Part shown: in pieces, positions 35,006 to 43,973 of the stretch
How the letters are laid out: the number at the start of each line of letters is the position of its first letter
Position numbering within the stretch: position 1 is the first letter of the stretch
Source: Acetobacteraceae bacterium
GTDB lineage: Bacteria > Pseudomonadota > Alphaproteobacteria > Acetobacterales > Acetobacteraceae
Length of the DNA stretch: 64,000 nt
NCBI GenBank assembly: GCA_947455205.1
Contig: CANGNF010000002.1
Coordinates: 116,481-180,480, forward strand
Reading direction: 5' to 3'
Program-made: the position numbers and the translations under genes
The notes under the pieces: generated by a model
Database searches by the model: none
What the model was told of the DNA's origin: nothing
The model's input: only the letters and a program-made list of their open reading frames with translations

Positions 35006-35467
35006 CTACCAGCCCATGGTGCCCGGGCCACCCTTGAACGGGCCAACCAGCTCCGCGGTGATCCAGCCGCCATAGAAGCCGCCGGGCTGCGGCTGCACCC
35101 GTTCCTCGTCCACGAAGCAGGCATCCATCATGCCGGCATAGACCGCAACATGGTCTGCCAGGTCGGCGAAGGCCGGTGTCGGGTCCAGGTAGCTCCAGCC
35201 GGCGCGCTCGGCGACGCGCCCGCCAGCGGCCAGCGTCCAGTAGCGGGCGCGGCCCTTCCACTCGCAGAAGCTGCCGCCTGGCGCCGGCCGCAGCACGCCG
35301 GCGGCGAAGGCATCCGGCGGCAGGTACCAGCTGGGCGGGTGGAAGGTCTCCAGCACGCGGAAGGCCTCGGTGGTGTCGGCCACGGTGACGCCGCCCAGCA
35401 CGATGCGGACGCGGCGGGTGCTGCGCTCCAGCCGGGGCGGGCGGGGGTAGTCGGCGACACGTTCCAT
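35006..35467 (-). CDS. DUF427 domain protein
   Basis: 153 residues. The repeated short beta pattern with RVRIVLGGVTVADTTEA, SFCEWKGRARYWTL and YPRPPRLERSTRR is typical of DUF427, small cytoplasmic proteins of unknown function widespread in bacteria. It lies 36 bp downstream of a Bug gene transcribed toward it, but the functional link is unclear. Confidence 0.88.
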   Translation of the reverse strand: MERVADYPRPPRLERSTRRVRIVLGGVTVADTTEAFRVLETFHPPSWYLPPDAFAAGVLRPAPGGSFCEWKGRARYWTLAAGGRVAERAGWSYLDPTPAFADLADHVAVYAGMMDACFVDEERVQPQPGGFYGGWITAELVGPFKGGPGTMGW

Positions 35468-35503
35468 GGCCTGGAGATGGCGGTGCGCCGCGCCCGCGCA
35501 AGG

Positions 35504-36466
35504 TCAGTCCGGCTTGATGTCGCCACGGCGCACCACCTCCTTCGCCACCTCCAACTCCCGCGCCAAGCGCGCGGTCAGCGCCGTGGCGTCGCCGCTGCCG
35601 GGGGTGGCGCCCTGGTCCGCCATGCGCTGCCGCACGCCCGGCTGGGCCAGCGCCTGGTGCACCGCCTCGCCCAGCCGCGCCAGAACGGGGGCGGGGGTGG
35701 CGCGCCCGGCGAAGACCGCGTTCCAGGTCACCACGTCCAGGCCGGGCATGCCAGCCTCGGCGGCGGTGGGCAGGTCGGGCAGGGTCGGGCTGCGCTTCCC
35801 GTCGGTCAGCGCCAGCGCCCGCAGCCTTCCATCCCGCAGAAAGCCCGCGACCGGCGGGATGGTGGTGATGAACAGCCTGACCCTGCCCGCCAGCAGGTCC
35901 GCAATGGCCGGTCCCACCGCGCGATACGGCACATGCGTCAGCGCCGGCACATCGGCCAACTGCCTCCACAGCTCCGTGCCCAGGTGCTGGACCGAGCCGG
36001 TGCCGGTGGAGGCGTATTCCAACCCCGGATTGGCGCGGCCGAAGGCGGCCAGCTCCGCCAGCGTGGTCGCGGGCACCGAGGGGTGGACGATGACGGCATG
36101 CGGCGTGTCCATCACCGGCGCCACCGCGGCCAGGTCGCGCAGCGGCTGGTAGGGCAGGTCCGGAATGATGGCGGGCGTGCCGGTGAGGTAGCCGGAATAG
36201 GCCAGCAGCAGCGTGTGGCCATCGGCCGGGGCGCGCAGCACGGCCTGGACCGCCAGCACGCCATTGGCACCGGGCCGGTTCTCCACCACCACCGGCTGGC
36301 CCAGCAGCGGCGCCAGCGCCTCCGCCAATATGCGCGCGGCGATATCGGTGGTGCCGCCGGCGCCGTTCGGCACCATCAGGGTCAGCGGCCGGTCCGGCGC
36401 CCAGGCGCGGGCGCGCGGCGCGGCCAGCAGGGCGGGGGTGGCAAGCAGCAGGGCACGTCGAAGCAT
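35504..36466 (-). CDS. Bug/TctC-family periplasmic solute receptor
   Basis: 320 residues. Signal peptide MLRRALLLATPALLAAPRARA, then LTLMVPNGAGGTTDIAAR and VVVENRPGANGVLAVQ. The usual VPYPPGG loop is changed to VPNGAGG, so ligand contacts may differ from the other four receptors here. It may be co-transcribed with the class II aldolase gene upstream (86-bp gap). Confidence 0.92.
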   Translation of the reverse strand: MLRRALLLATPALLAAPRARAWAPDRPLTLMVPNGAGGTTDIAARILAEALAPLLGQPVVVENRPGANGVLAVQAVLRAPADGHTLLLAYSGYLTGTPAIIPDLPYQPLRDLAAVAPVMDTPHAVIVHPSVPATTLAELAAFGRANPGLEYASTGTGSVQHLGTELWRQLADVPALTHVPYRAVGPAIADLLAGRVRLFITTIPPVAGFLRDGRLRALALTDGKRSPTLPDLPTAAEAGMPGLDVVTWNAVFAGRATPAPVLARLGEAVHQALAQPGVRQRMADQGATPGSGDATALTARLARELEVAKEVVRRGDIKPD

Positions 36467-36552
36467 GTGCGGGTCTCCGTCGAAGTGGCGGTGACCGTGG
36501 GCGGGCCCGTTGGCCGGGCCTGTTACTGCGTTCCTCCTGGCGGCAGGCCAGG

Positions 36553-37335
36553 TCAGTCCAGCGCGTCGCCATGGCCGTGGCGCAGCGCGTGGCGCGCATG
36601 CCAGGCAAAGGTGGCGCCGATGGTGCGCGGCTTCAGCCGGTAGTCATGCGCTTCCTTCGCCGCCTCATGCGGCAGGTCCTGCATGGTGCCGGCGGCCTGG
36701 GCCAGCAGTTGCACGCGGGCGCAGCGCTCGAAGTACAGCGCCAGCACGGCGGCTTCCTCCAGCGTGGTGCAGGCGGTCAGCAGGCCGTGATGCGCCAGCA
36801 GGATGGACCGCTTGTCGCCCAGCGCACCGGAGATCAGCTCGCCCTCCTCGTCGCCGATCGGCGGGCCCGGCCATTTCGGCAGCCAGGCGCAGTCCTCGTA
36901 GAACATGGAATGGTCCATGTGGCAGGGCTTCAGCGGCACGCCCAGCGTGGACAGCGCCGAGGTATGCGGCGGGTGGGTATGCACGATGGACTGCACCGCC
37001 GGCCGGCTGCGATAAATCCACAGGTGGAAGCGGTTGGACGGGTTGGGCATGCCCTCGCCCTCCAGCACGTTCAGGTCGTTGTCGACCAGCAGCAGGTTGG
37101 AGGCGGTGATCTCGTCCAGCCCCAGGCCGAACTTCATGGTGTACATGCTGCCCGGCACCGGCCCGCGTGCGGTAAGCTGCCCGGCCAGGCCGCTGCCATG
37201 GCCTTCCTCGGCCAGCATGCGACAGGCCAGCGCCAGGCGTTGCCGCTCGGTCCACTCGCCGCTGCTGAGGTGCCGGTCGAAATCGGCCGACGACTTCGCG
37301 TGGTAGTCGGCCTTGTCGCGGATGATGGTGTCCAA
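36553..37335 (-). CDS. Class II aldolase/adducin family protein
   Basis: 260 residues. Zinc-site motif VHTHPPHTSALS at about residues 115-126 and LLAHHGLLTACTTLEEAA further on; FGLGLDEITASNLLLVD is also typical. It probably acts on a hydroxy-oxo acid or sugar phosphate. It is not closely similar to the aldolase at 14535. It diverges from a Gfo/Idh gene across 124 bp, suggesting shared regulation of a small catabolic module. Confidence 0.9.
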   Translation of the reverse strand: MDTIIRDKADYHAKSSADFDRHLSSGEWTERQRLALACRMLAEEGHGSGLAGQLTARGPVPGSMYTMKFGLGLDEITASNLLLVDNDLNVLEGEGMPNPSNRFHLWIYRSRPAVQSIVHTHPPHTSALSTLGVPLKPCHMDHSMFYEDCAWLPKWPGPPIGDEEGELISGALGDKRSILLAHHGLLTACTTLEEAAVLALYFERCARVQLLAQAAGTMQDLPHEAAKEAHDYRLKPRTIGATFAWHARHALRHGHGDALD

Positions 37336-37459
37336 CGGGTGGCTCCATGGCGTGCGGCGGGCCAGAGCCTAGGCGCGCCACCAGGGGGCGTCACCTGGGT
37401 TTCCGCGCCACACCCGCGCACCCTATGCTGCCGCACCACAACCCTACGGATGCCGCTTC

Positions 37460-38425
37460 ATGCCCCAGCCCATCGCCCTCGGATTAATCGGCTTCGGCAT
37501 CATGGGCGAAAGGCTGCTGCGCGCGGCGATGGAACACGCGACTGAGTCGGTCACGCCGGTTGCGGTGTGGGACCCGGCGCCGGAGGCCGCGGCGCGGCTG
37601 GCCGCGGTGGCGCCGGGCGTGCCGATGCTGGCTTCCGCCGAAGCCGTCATCGCCGCCTGCGATTGCCTCTACGTGGCCGCACCGCCGGCGGCGCACATCC
37701 CGTTGGCCGAGGCCGCCTTCGCCGCCGGCCGCGCCGTCTTCCTGGAAAAGCCGCTGGCGACCGACCTTGGCCTGGCCCGTGACTTTGTCGCGCGGGCGGA
37801 GGCCAGCGGCGCGCGGGCGGCGGTGAACTTCCCGATGGCGTCCTCCCCGGCGGTGGCGCAGTTGGCGCAGTGGCAGGCGGCGCTGGCGCCGGCAGCGCTG
37901 GAGATCGAGGTCGGCTTCGCCACTTGGCCGCGCGGCTGGCAGCAGGGCGCCGTCGGCTGGCTGGGCCGCCGGGCGGAGGGCGGCTTCACGCGGGAGGTCG
38001 TCTCCCACTTCCTGTTCCTGACCCGCCGCCGGCTGGGCCCGCTGGTGCTGCAGGAAGCGTCGGTGACCTACCCCGCCGGCGACGGCGACGGCGCCGAGAC
38101 CGCGATCCGTGCCCGGCTGACCGCCGGCGGCGTGCCGGTGACGCTGCTGGGTGGCGTCGGCACCACCGCGAAGGACGACCACAACACCTGGACGCTGAAT
38201 GGCGCGATCCGCCTGCGCGACTGGTCCTTCGCGGAGAAGCTGGGCGCCGATGCCGCCTGGGCCCAGGCGCCGGACGCGCAGCCGAACGAGAAGATGCGCC
38301 CGCTGGTACTGCGTGGCCAGCTGGCCGGCGTGGCGGCGATGACCCGCGGCGAGCCGCACCACCTGGCGACGCTGCGCGAGGCGCTGGAAGTGCAGGAAGT
38401 GGTCGAGGCGATCCTGGCGGCCTGA
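37460..38425 (+). CDS. Gfo/Idh/MocA-family oxidoreductase
   Basis: 321 residues. NAD(P) motif LGLIGFGIMGERLL at the N-terminus and FLEKPLATDLG with the catalytic lysine at about residue 95. It probably oxidises a polyol, sugar or related compound, perhaps one that also feeds the divergent class II aldolase. It converges on the cytosine-deaminase-like gene with 19 bp between stops. Confidence 0.88.
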   Translation: MPQPIALGLIGFGIMGERLLRAAMEHATESVTPVAVWDPAPEAAARLAAVAPGVPMLASAEAVIAACDCLYVAAPPAAHIPLAEAAFAAGRAVFLEKPLATDLGLARDFVARAEASGARAAVNFPMASSPAVAQLAQWQAALAPAALEIEVGFATWPRGWQQGAVGWLGRRAEGGFTREVVSHFLFLTRRRLGPLVLQEASVTYPAGDGDGAETAIRARLTAGGVPVTLLGGVGTTAKDDHNTWTLNGAIRLRDWSFAEKLGADAAWAQAPDAQPNEKMRPLVLRGQLAGVAAMTRGEPHHLATLREALEVQEVVEAILAA

Positions 38426-38444
38426 GCCCGGCACCGCCCGGCGG

Positions 38445-39755
38445 TCAGGGCGCGCCGACCACCGCGTCCAACTCTCGCCAGTCGGGCAGCGCGGCCGGCA
38501 GCACCTGGCCGTGCCGCACCACCACCCGGTCCGCCTGTGGCCGGGACAGCAGCTCCACCATGCTGCGGGCACGGAACAGCACCAGGTCGGCGCCGGCGCC
38601 GACCGCGATGCGCCCCAGCCCATCAAAGCCGCAGGCATCCGCCGGGGTGACGGCGACGCTGGCCGGCCAGTCGCCGAACGGCACGTCCAGCTGGCAGATG
38701 CGGGTCGCCTCGCGCAGTACCTCCAGCATGTCGTAGTCGCCGTAGCAGTAGAACGGGTCGTGCACGTTGTCCGACGCGAAGCTGACCGGCACGCCGGCGG
38801 CGCGGAATTCATGCACCTGGGTCACCCCGCGCCAGGTGGGGGTGCGGCCGGGGCGGCGGCCCTGCAGGTACAGGTTGCACATCGGCAGCACGATGGCGGT
38901 GATGCCGGCCTCGCGGCACAGCCGGATGGTTTCGGCGGCTTCCGCTTCCGCCTGCACGCTCAGCGCGCAGACATGGCCGACCTGGATGCGGCCCTTGAAG
39001 CCGCGGCGCAGCGCCGCCAGCGCCACTTCCCGCAGCGCCGACTGGCTGGCGTCGCTGGTTTCGTCCAGGTGCAGGTCCAGGTCCAGGCCGCGCTGCTCGG
39101 CCAGGGCGAAGAGCCGGTCGATGCGGGCGCGCATGCCGTCGTCGGTCGGCAAGCCGGTGGTGGTGCAGCCCAGCAGCCCGCCATGGTCGGCCGCCAGGTC
39201 GGCCAGCAGCGCGCCGTCATCGCCATCCAGCGCCGGAATGGTGCAGAGCGAGACCGCCTGCAACGCCACCCGCCCGGCCCAGGCGTTCCGCAGCTTGCCG
39301 AACACCGCCCAGCTGGTCGCCGCCGCCTGGCCGTAGCAGTCCAGGTGGGTGCGGATGGCGGCGGTGCCATGGGCATGGGCGCAACGCAGCGCGAAGTCCA
39401 TCCGCGCCTCCAGGTCGGCGACGTCCCAATGGTCCACGCGGTCCGCCTTCACCGCTGCGATGGCGCCGGGGTGGTCGCCGCTGGCGTTGCGGTGGCGCGG
39501 CCAGATGCCGGTCTTGTCCAGGTGGGTATGGCCGTCCACGAAGCACGGCCACACCTGGCCGTCCCGCAGGTCCACGCCCTCGGTCGCGGTGCCGGCCGGG
39601 GCGATGGCGGCGATGCGGCCCGCGGCCAGCCGCAGGTCGCAGCGCACCAGGCCCTCGAAATCCAGCGGGCCGGGCGGCGTCGCGGCCAGCAGCGCGGCGG
39701 GCACGCGGGCGTGGCGCAGCCAGGTATCCTGCGGCAGCGGGGGCAGCCAGGTCAT
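38445..39755 (-). CDS. Cytosine-deaminase-like amidohydrolase
   Basis: 436 residues. Metal-binding motifs of the amidohydrolase superfamily: VDGHTHLDKTGIWPRH (HxH), the second-strand segment LDLDLHLDETSD, IQVGHVCALS (His) and FASDNVHDPFYCYGDYDM (the Asp and the DPFYPYG-like signature of cytosine and isoguanine deaminases). It may deaminate or hydrolyse a cyclic nitrogen compound; cytosine itself is only one option. It lies downstream of the MotAB-like genes (48-bp gap) but is probably functionally separate. Confidence 0.85.
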   Translation of the reverse strand: MTWLPPLPQDTWLRHARVPAALLAATPPGPLDFEGLVRCDLRLAAGRIAAIAPAGTATEGVDLRDGQVWPCFVDGHTHLDKTGIWPRHRNASGDHPGAIAAVKADRVDHWDVADLEARMDFALRCAHAHGTAAIRTHLDCYGQAAATSWAVFGKLRNAWAGRVALQAVSLCTIPALDGDDGALLADLAADHGGLLGCTTTGLPTDDGMRARIDRLFALAEQRGLDLDLHLDETSDASQSALREVALAALRRGFKGRIQVGHVCALSVQAEAEAAETIRLCREAGITAIVLPMCNLYLQGRRPGRTPTWRGVTQVHEFRAAGVPVSFASDNVHDPFYCYGDYDMLEVLREATRICQLDVPFGDWPASVAVTPADACGFDGLGRIAVGAGADLVLFRARSMVELLSRPQADRVVVRHGQVLPAALPDWRELDAVVGAP

Positions 39756-39803
39756 GCGCGCTCTCCTTCCGGCGCCATCAGGGGCCGGGGTGGTCGGGAT
39801 GCT

Positions 39804-41252
39804 TCAGCGGTCGGTCAACCGAAACTCGATGCGGCGGTTGCGGGCGTGGGCCTCGCTGCCCTCGCCGGGGTCCAGCGGCTGGTTGTCGCCGAAGGCGGCG
39901 GCGGCCACGCGGTTGGCCGGCAGCCCCTCCTGCACCAGCAGGCGGGAGACGGCGATGGAGCGCGCCGCCGACAATTCCCAGTTGCTGGCAAAGCGCTGGT
40001 TGGAGATGGGCGTGCGGTCGGCATGGCCATCCACCCGCAGCACCCAGTTCACATCCGCCGGGATCCGCCCGCTGATGTCGCGCAGCACGGCGCCGACGCG
40101 CCTGATCTGCGCCTGCCCGGCGTCGGAGAGGTCGGCGCTGCCGGGCGGGAACAAGACCTCTGACTGGAACACGAAGCGGTCGCCGACCACGCGGATCTCC
40201 GGCCGGTTGCCCAGCACCTCCCGCAGCTTGCCGAAGAAGTCGCTGCGGTAGCGCTGCAGCGTCTCCACCTGCGCCGCCAGCGCGGCGTTCAGCCGCTGGC
40301 CCAGGTTGGCGATCTGCACATCCTTGTCGCGGCCCTGGGTCTCAGCCAGGTCCAGCGCGGCGGAGATGCGGGAAAGCTGGCTGCGAAGCTCGTCGATCTG
40401 GCGCGAGAGCAGCGCCACTTGGGCTTGCGCCGAATCGGCCAGCCGGCTGGCCTGCTGCGTCGCCTCGCCCTGGGTCCGCAGCTCGGCTTCCAGCCGGTCG
40501 CGCAGCGCGGTCAGCGCGCGGATCTGGTCGGACAGCCGGGCCAGGTCGGCCAGCCGCGCCTCGATCGTCGCGCGGTCCGTCCGCACGGTGCGGTTCAGCT
40601 CCGCCAGTTCGGCGCGCATGGCTTCCAGCTGGCGCTGCGCCTCGGCCAGGTTGCGCGCCACCTCGGCGGCACGGGTCTCGGCGGTGCCGCGGGCGGCGCG
40701 CTCGGCCTCCAGAGCGCGGGTCGCCTCGGTCAGCCGCGCTATGGTGCGGGTGGCTTCCTCGCCGGTGCGCTCGGCGCGGGTATTGGCGTCGGTCAGCCTG
40801 GTCTCCAGCCCGGCCAGGCGCTGTGCCGCGCCGCGCGCCGCCAGTTCCAGGTCGGCGATCCGCGCCGCCGCGCGCTCCTGCTCGGCCCGGCTGGCGTCGC
40901 GCTGCTGCGTCAGCAGGGTGCGGGCCTGCTCGGCGGCGCGCAGTTCCTGCGCCAGCCGGTCGCGCGTGGTGGAGGCCTCGCGCAGTTCCTGCACGGTGCG
41001 GCCCAGGGTGGAGCGCAGCTCCGTCACCTGGGTGCGCTCCAGGTTCAGCAGGTCGGAAAGCTCCGCCACCTGGCGGTTCAGCTGCTCCAGCGCCTGGTCG
41101 CGGCTGGACAGCGCGGCGCCGAGGAACCCCTGGGCCAGCACGAAGACCAGCAGCACGAAGATGATGACCATGAGCAGCGTGGAGAGCGCATCCACGTAGC
41201 CCGGCCAGGCGTCCAGCCCGCCCCGGTCGCCCCGCCTGCGGCTGAGAGCCAT
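39804..41252 (-). CDS. MotB-like inner-membrane protein with long coiled coil and OmpA peptidoglycan-binding domain
   Basis: 482 residues. One TM segment near residues 19-46 (YVDALSTLLMVIIFVLLVFV) with an aspartate at the position of the MotB proton-binding residue. Then about 280 residues of near-continuous coiled coil (about 50-340) and an OmpA-type domain (about 365-482; VLRVDGHADRTP, NRRIEFRL). Ordinary MotB lacks such a long coil, so the peptidoglycan contact would sit far from the membrane. It lies 6 bp downstream of a MotA/TolQ-like gene, so the two should form a proton-driven complex of unknown output. No flagellar genes are nearby. Confidence 0.85.
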   Translation of the reverse strand: MALSRRRGDRGGLDAWPGYVDALSTLLMVIIFVLLVFVLAQGFLGAALSSRDQALEQLNRQVAELSDLLNLERTQVTELRSTLGRTVQELREASTTRDRLAQELRAAEQARTLLTQQRDASRAEQERAAARIADLELAARGAAQRLAGLETRLTDANTRAERTGEEATRTIARLTEATRALEAERAARGTAETRAAEVARNLAEAQRQLEAMRAELAELNRTVRTDRATIEARLADLARLSDQIRALTALRDRLEAELRTQGEATQQASRLADSAQAQVALLSRQIDELRSQLSRISAALDLAETQGRDKDVQIANLGQRLNAALAAQVETLQRYRSDFFGKLREVLGNRPEIRVVGDRFVFQSEVLFPPGSADLSDAGQAQIRRVGAVLRDISGRIPADVNWVLRVDGHADRTPISNQRFASNWELSAARSIAVSRLLVQEGLPANRVAAAAFGDNQPLDPGEGSEAHARNRRIEFRLTDR

Positions 41253-41258
41253 GCCCGC

Positions 41259-42272
41259 CTACCGCCGGTTGTCGGCAATGCCCGCAAGCGTGCGGGTGAG
41301 CACCTTGATCTCGCTGCGCAGCTCCTGCACCGCCTGGATCCGGCCGGTGCTGGCTTCCTCGTTGCCGCGCTGCACCGCCTGCATGCTGGTGCGCATCTGG
41401 TCGGCCAGCACGCTCAGCTTCTCCGCCAGGTCGGTGATCGCCTGGGTGGACTGCGTCCGGCCGTCGTCGCCGCGGGCCAGCAGGCGCTGCAGCTGGTCCA
41501 GGTTCTCGGCATTCTGCTCCAGCAACGCCTGCACGTAGCTCGGCACGTTGCCCTCGCCCTCATTGCCCAGCAGGCCGCTGGACAGCCGGGTCTGCCCGGC
41601 CAGCCACTCCTCCAGCTCGTTGAAGAAGCGGGTCTGTGCCTGGCCGGCGGTCAGGTCCAGGAAGCCCAGCACCAGCGCGCTGGAAAGCCCGAGCATGGAG
41701 GAGGAGAACGCCGTGCCCATGCCGCGCAGCGGCTGCGCCAGGCCGGTCTTCAGCTGGTTGAACAGCTGGTTCACGTCGCCGCCGCCGACCGACATGCCGG
41801 CGATGACGTCGCTGACCGAGGTGACCGTCAGCAGCAGTCCCCAGAAGGTGCCGAGCAGGCCAAGGAAGATCAGCAACCCCGTCATGTAGCGGGAAAGCTC
41901 GCGCGATTCGTCGAGGCGCGAGGCGATGCCATCCAGCACGCTGCGCATGGAGGAGGCCGAGAGCGACAGCCGCTCCCCCCGCCGCAGCGACAGCATGGCC
42001 GACATCGGCCCCAGCAGCTTGGGCGCCGGCTGCGCCGGGGCGCCCAGCTTGGGGGCGCGGAAGGCTTCCAGCCACTCCACTTCCGGCGCCAGCACCGCCA
42101 CCTGGCGGATGTTCCACAGCACGCCCAGCAACGCGACGCCGCAGATCACCCCGTTCAGCACCGGGTTGGTGAAGAAGGCCACCGCCAGCTGCGGCCAGAT
42201 CAGCCAGCCCACCCCGCCGACCGCGGCCAGGAACAGGATCATGCGCCACAGGTAGCCGGAGGGTCTGGTCAT
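41259..42272 (-). CDS. MotA/TolQ/ExbB-like proton-channel protein
   Basis: 337 residues. Two N-terminal hydrophobic segments (about 9-50), and the conserved channel part with TGLLIFLGLLGTFWGLLLTV and GMGTAFSSSMLGLSSALVLG. The C-terminal 90 residues are amphipathic (coiled-coil-like, LLEQNAENLDQLQRLLAR). It is probably the pentameric stator partner of the downstream MotB-like protein. Distinct from the TolQ at 62415. Confidence 0.85.
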   Translation of the reverse strand: MTRPSGYLWRMILFLAAVGGVGWLIWPQLAVAFFTNPVLNGVICGVALLGVLWNIRQVAVLAPEVEWLEAFRAPKLGAPAQPAPKLLGPMSAMLSLRRGERLSLSASSMRSVLDGIASRLDESRELSRYMTGLLIFLGLLGTFWGLLLTVTSVSDVIAGMSVGGGDVNQLFNQLKTGLAQPLRGMGTAFSSSMLGLSSALVLGFLDLTAGQAQTRFFNELEEWLAGQTRLSSGLLGNEGEGNVPSYVQALLEQNAENLDQLQRLLARGDDGRTQSTQAITDLAEKLSVLADQMRTSMQAVQRGNEEASTGRIQAVQELRSEIKVLTRTLAGIADNRR

Positions 42273-42309
42273 CAGTCGTTCCCGGGGAAGGGGGGCAACG
42301 GGGCGGCGC

Positions 42310-42873
42310 TCATCGTGGTGGCCTGGAAGTGGGTTGCGCCTCGGCCGGCAGGATGTCCACGGCGTCCTCCGCCTCGGCGGTGCGGCCCACGGCGCGGACG
42401 TCGATGCGGTTCTCCGGCAGGCCGCCGGCGGCCAGGGCCTGCTTGACCAGCAGGGCGCGCGCGAGCGTCAGGCGCCGGGCGGTGGAGACATCGTTGGCCG
42501 GTCCGCTGGCCTGCGCCACCAGACTGACCCGCCCCTGCGGCCGGCTGCCCAGGCGGCGGCCGATCTCGGCCAGGGTGGCCTGCACGGCCGGGGCGATGCT
42601 GGGCGGCGGCTCATTGCCGAAGCGCAGGCGCCAGCCACCCTGCGGCAGCGCCGCCATGCCCGGCGGCAGCGCCAGCGGCGGCTCCGGCGGCAGGGCAGGG
42701 CCGGTGGGGGTGGGGGCGGCCAGCACGGCCGGCGGCGGCGGGGCCGCGGCGGGGGGCGGCGGCGCGACAGCGTTGGGGGCACCACGGCCCGGCGCGGTCT
42801 GCCCCAGGGCGGGCGGCGCGGCGGCGGCAAGCAGCAGCACTGCCAGCAGGGAAAGCGAGCGGGAGGGCGTCAC
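42310..42873 (-). CDS. Secreted proline-rich OmpA-like protein
   Basis: 187 residues from a GTG at 42871-42873, which gives a clean signal peptide (SLSLLAVLLLAAAAPPALGQ). A Pro/Ala-rich linker (about residues 30-75) precedes a compact OmpA-like domain (VSLVAQASGPANDVSTARRL, ALLVKQALAAGGLPENRIDV). It lies 37 bp upstream of the MotA-like gene and may be the periplasmic partner of that complex. Confidence 0.75.
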   Translation of the reverse strand: MTPSRSLSLLAVLLLAAAAPPALGQTAPGRGAPNAVAPPPPAAAPPPPAVLAAPTPTGPALPPEPPLALPPGMAALPQGGWRLRFGNEPPPSIAPAVQATLAEIGRRLGSRPQGRVSLVAQASGPANDVSTARRLTLARALLVKQALAAGGLPENRIDVRAVGRTAEAEDAVDILPAEAQPTSRPPR

Positions 42874-42985
42874 GGCCGCCAGCCTAGAGCGAATGCGGGC
42901 AAAGTGGAAACGTCCGAACGGGAAAGCCAACCCTGCCGCAACACTGTGACGCGGATGTGACAGGCTGGCCCCGGCACCGCCGCGG

Positions 42986-43852
42986 TCAGCCGGCGGCGCG
43001 CGCCCGGGCTGCCTCGGCGGCGGCGATGCCGTCGGCCACGGCTTCCCGCAGCTTGCCGTGCAGGGTGGCGTTGCCGGCCACCACGTTGACCGACATGCCG
43101 CCATCCTGCGGCCAGGGCTCGCCGCCCTGCGGGTCGGTCAGGGTGCCGCCGGCTTCCTTGACCATCACCATGCCGGCCGCCACGTCCCAGGGCTTCAGCC
43201 CCAGTTCCCAGAAGCCGTCGTAGCGCCCGGCCGCCAGCCAGGCCAGGTCCAGCGCCGCCGAGCCGAAGCGGCGGATGCCCGCCACTTGCGGCATCAGCCG
43301 GGCCAGGGTGTGGCTGAACTCGGCCTTCTGCTTCACGGGGGCGAAGGGGATGCCGGTGGCGAACAGCGCCTCCTTCATCTCCCGCCGGCCGGAAACGCGC
43401 AGACGCTTGTCGTTGAGGAAGGCGCCCATGCCCTTCTCGGCCCAGAACAGCTCGTTGCTGGCGGGGTTGTAGACCACGCCGGCCATCATCTCGCACTTGC
43501 CGTCGGCGGTGCGGCGTTCCACGCCCACGCTGATGGCCCAGTGCGGGATGCCGTGCAGGAAGTTGCTGGTGCCATCCAGCGGGTCCACCACCCAGCGCCA
43601 TTCCCAGTCGGCATTGCCGCTGGCGCCGCTCTCTTCCATCAGGAAGCCGAATTGCGGCCTGGCGCGACCGAGTTCCTGGCGCAGGGTCTCCTCGGCGCGC
43701 AGGTCGGCGGCGGAGACGAAGTCACCGGGCGCCTTGGCGCTGACCTGCAACTGCTCGACCTCGCCGAAGTCTCGCAGCAGGCGGCGCCCGGCCTTCTCCA
43801 CCGCCGAGACGACGACATTGAGCGCGGGGGAGAGCCGGGGATTGGGGGGCAT
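42986..43852 (-). CDS. Inositol monophosphatase family protein (SuhB-like)
   Basis: 288 residues. Metal-binding motifs: FLMEESG, WVVDPLDGTSNFLHGIPHW and KPWDVAAGMVMVKEAGG, the complete set for Mg-dependent inositol monophosphatases. Besides inositol phosphatase activity, SuhB homologues also take part in rRNA antitermination; which applies here is unknown. Likely downstream of efp in the same direction (121-bp gap with hairpins). Confidence 0.93.
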   Translation of the reverse strand: MPPNPRLSPALNVVVSAVEKAGRRLLRDFGEVEQLQVSAKAPGDFVSAADLRAEETLRQELGRARPQFGFLMEESGASGNADWEWRWVVDPLDGTSNFLHGIPHWAISVGVERRTADGKCEMMAGVVYNPASNELFWAEKGMGAFLNDKRLRVSGRREMKEALFATGIPFAPVKQKAEFSHTLARLMPQVAGIRRFGSAALDLAWLAAGRYDGFWELGLKPWDVAAGMVMVKEAGGTLTDPQGGEPWPQDGGMSVNVVAGNATLHGKLREAVADGIAAAEAARARAAG

Positions 43853-43910
43853 GGGTACGTCCTGGGATCACGGCCGATTCGCGCCGCGGGGTTGGGCGGC
43901 GCTCAGGCGC

Positions 43911-43963
43911 CACGGCCCCGGGATTGGGCCGTGGCCGGTGCTGGGGCGGCGCTGGCGCCGCCC
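43911..43963 (-). terminator. Tandem GC-rich hairpins after efp
   Basis: Two perfect stems follow the efp stop: GGGCGGCG/CGCCGCCC with a 4-nt loop (43944-43963) and CACGGCCC/GGGCCGTG with a 7-nt loop (43911-43933). Neither is followed by a clear T-run on the minus strand. They may terminate or stabilise the efp transcript before suhB. Confidence 0.45.
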
Positions 43964-43973
43964 GCGCGGGGCT

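Noticed and set aside
39804..42272. Zorya-type defence system (ZorA/ZorB-like pair)
   Set aside because: MotA-like plus OmpA protein resemble ZorA/ZorB, but no helicase, nuclease or ZorC/D/E gene is adjacent, and the surroundings are core genes (suhB, efp).
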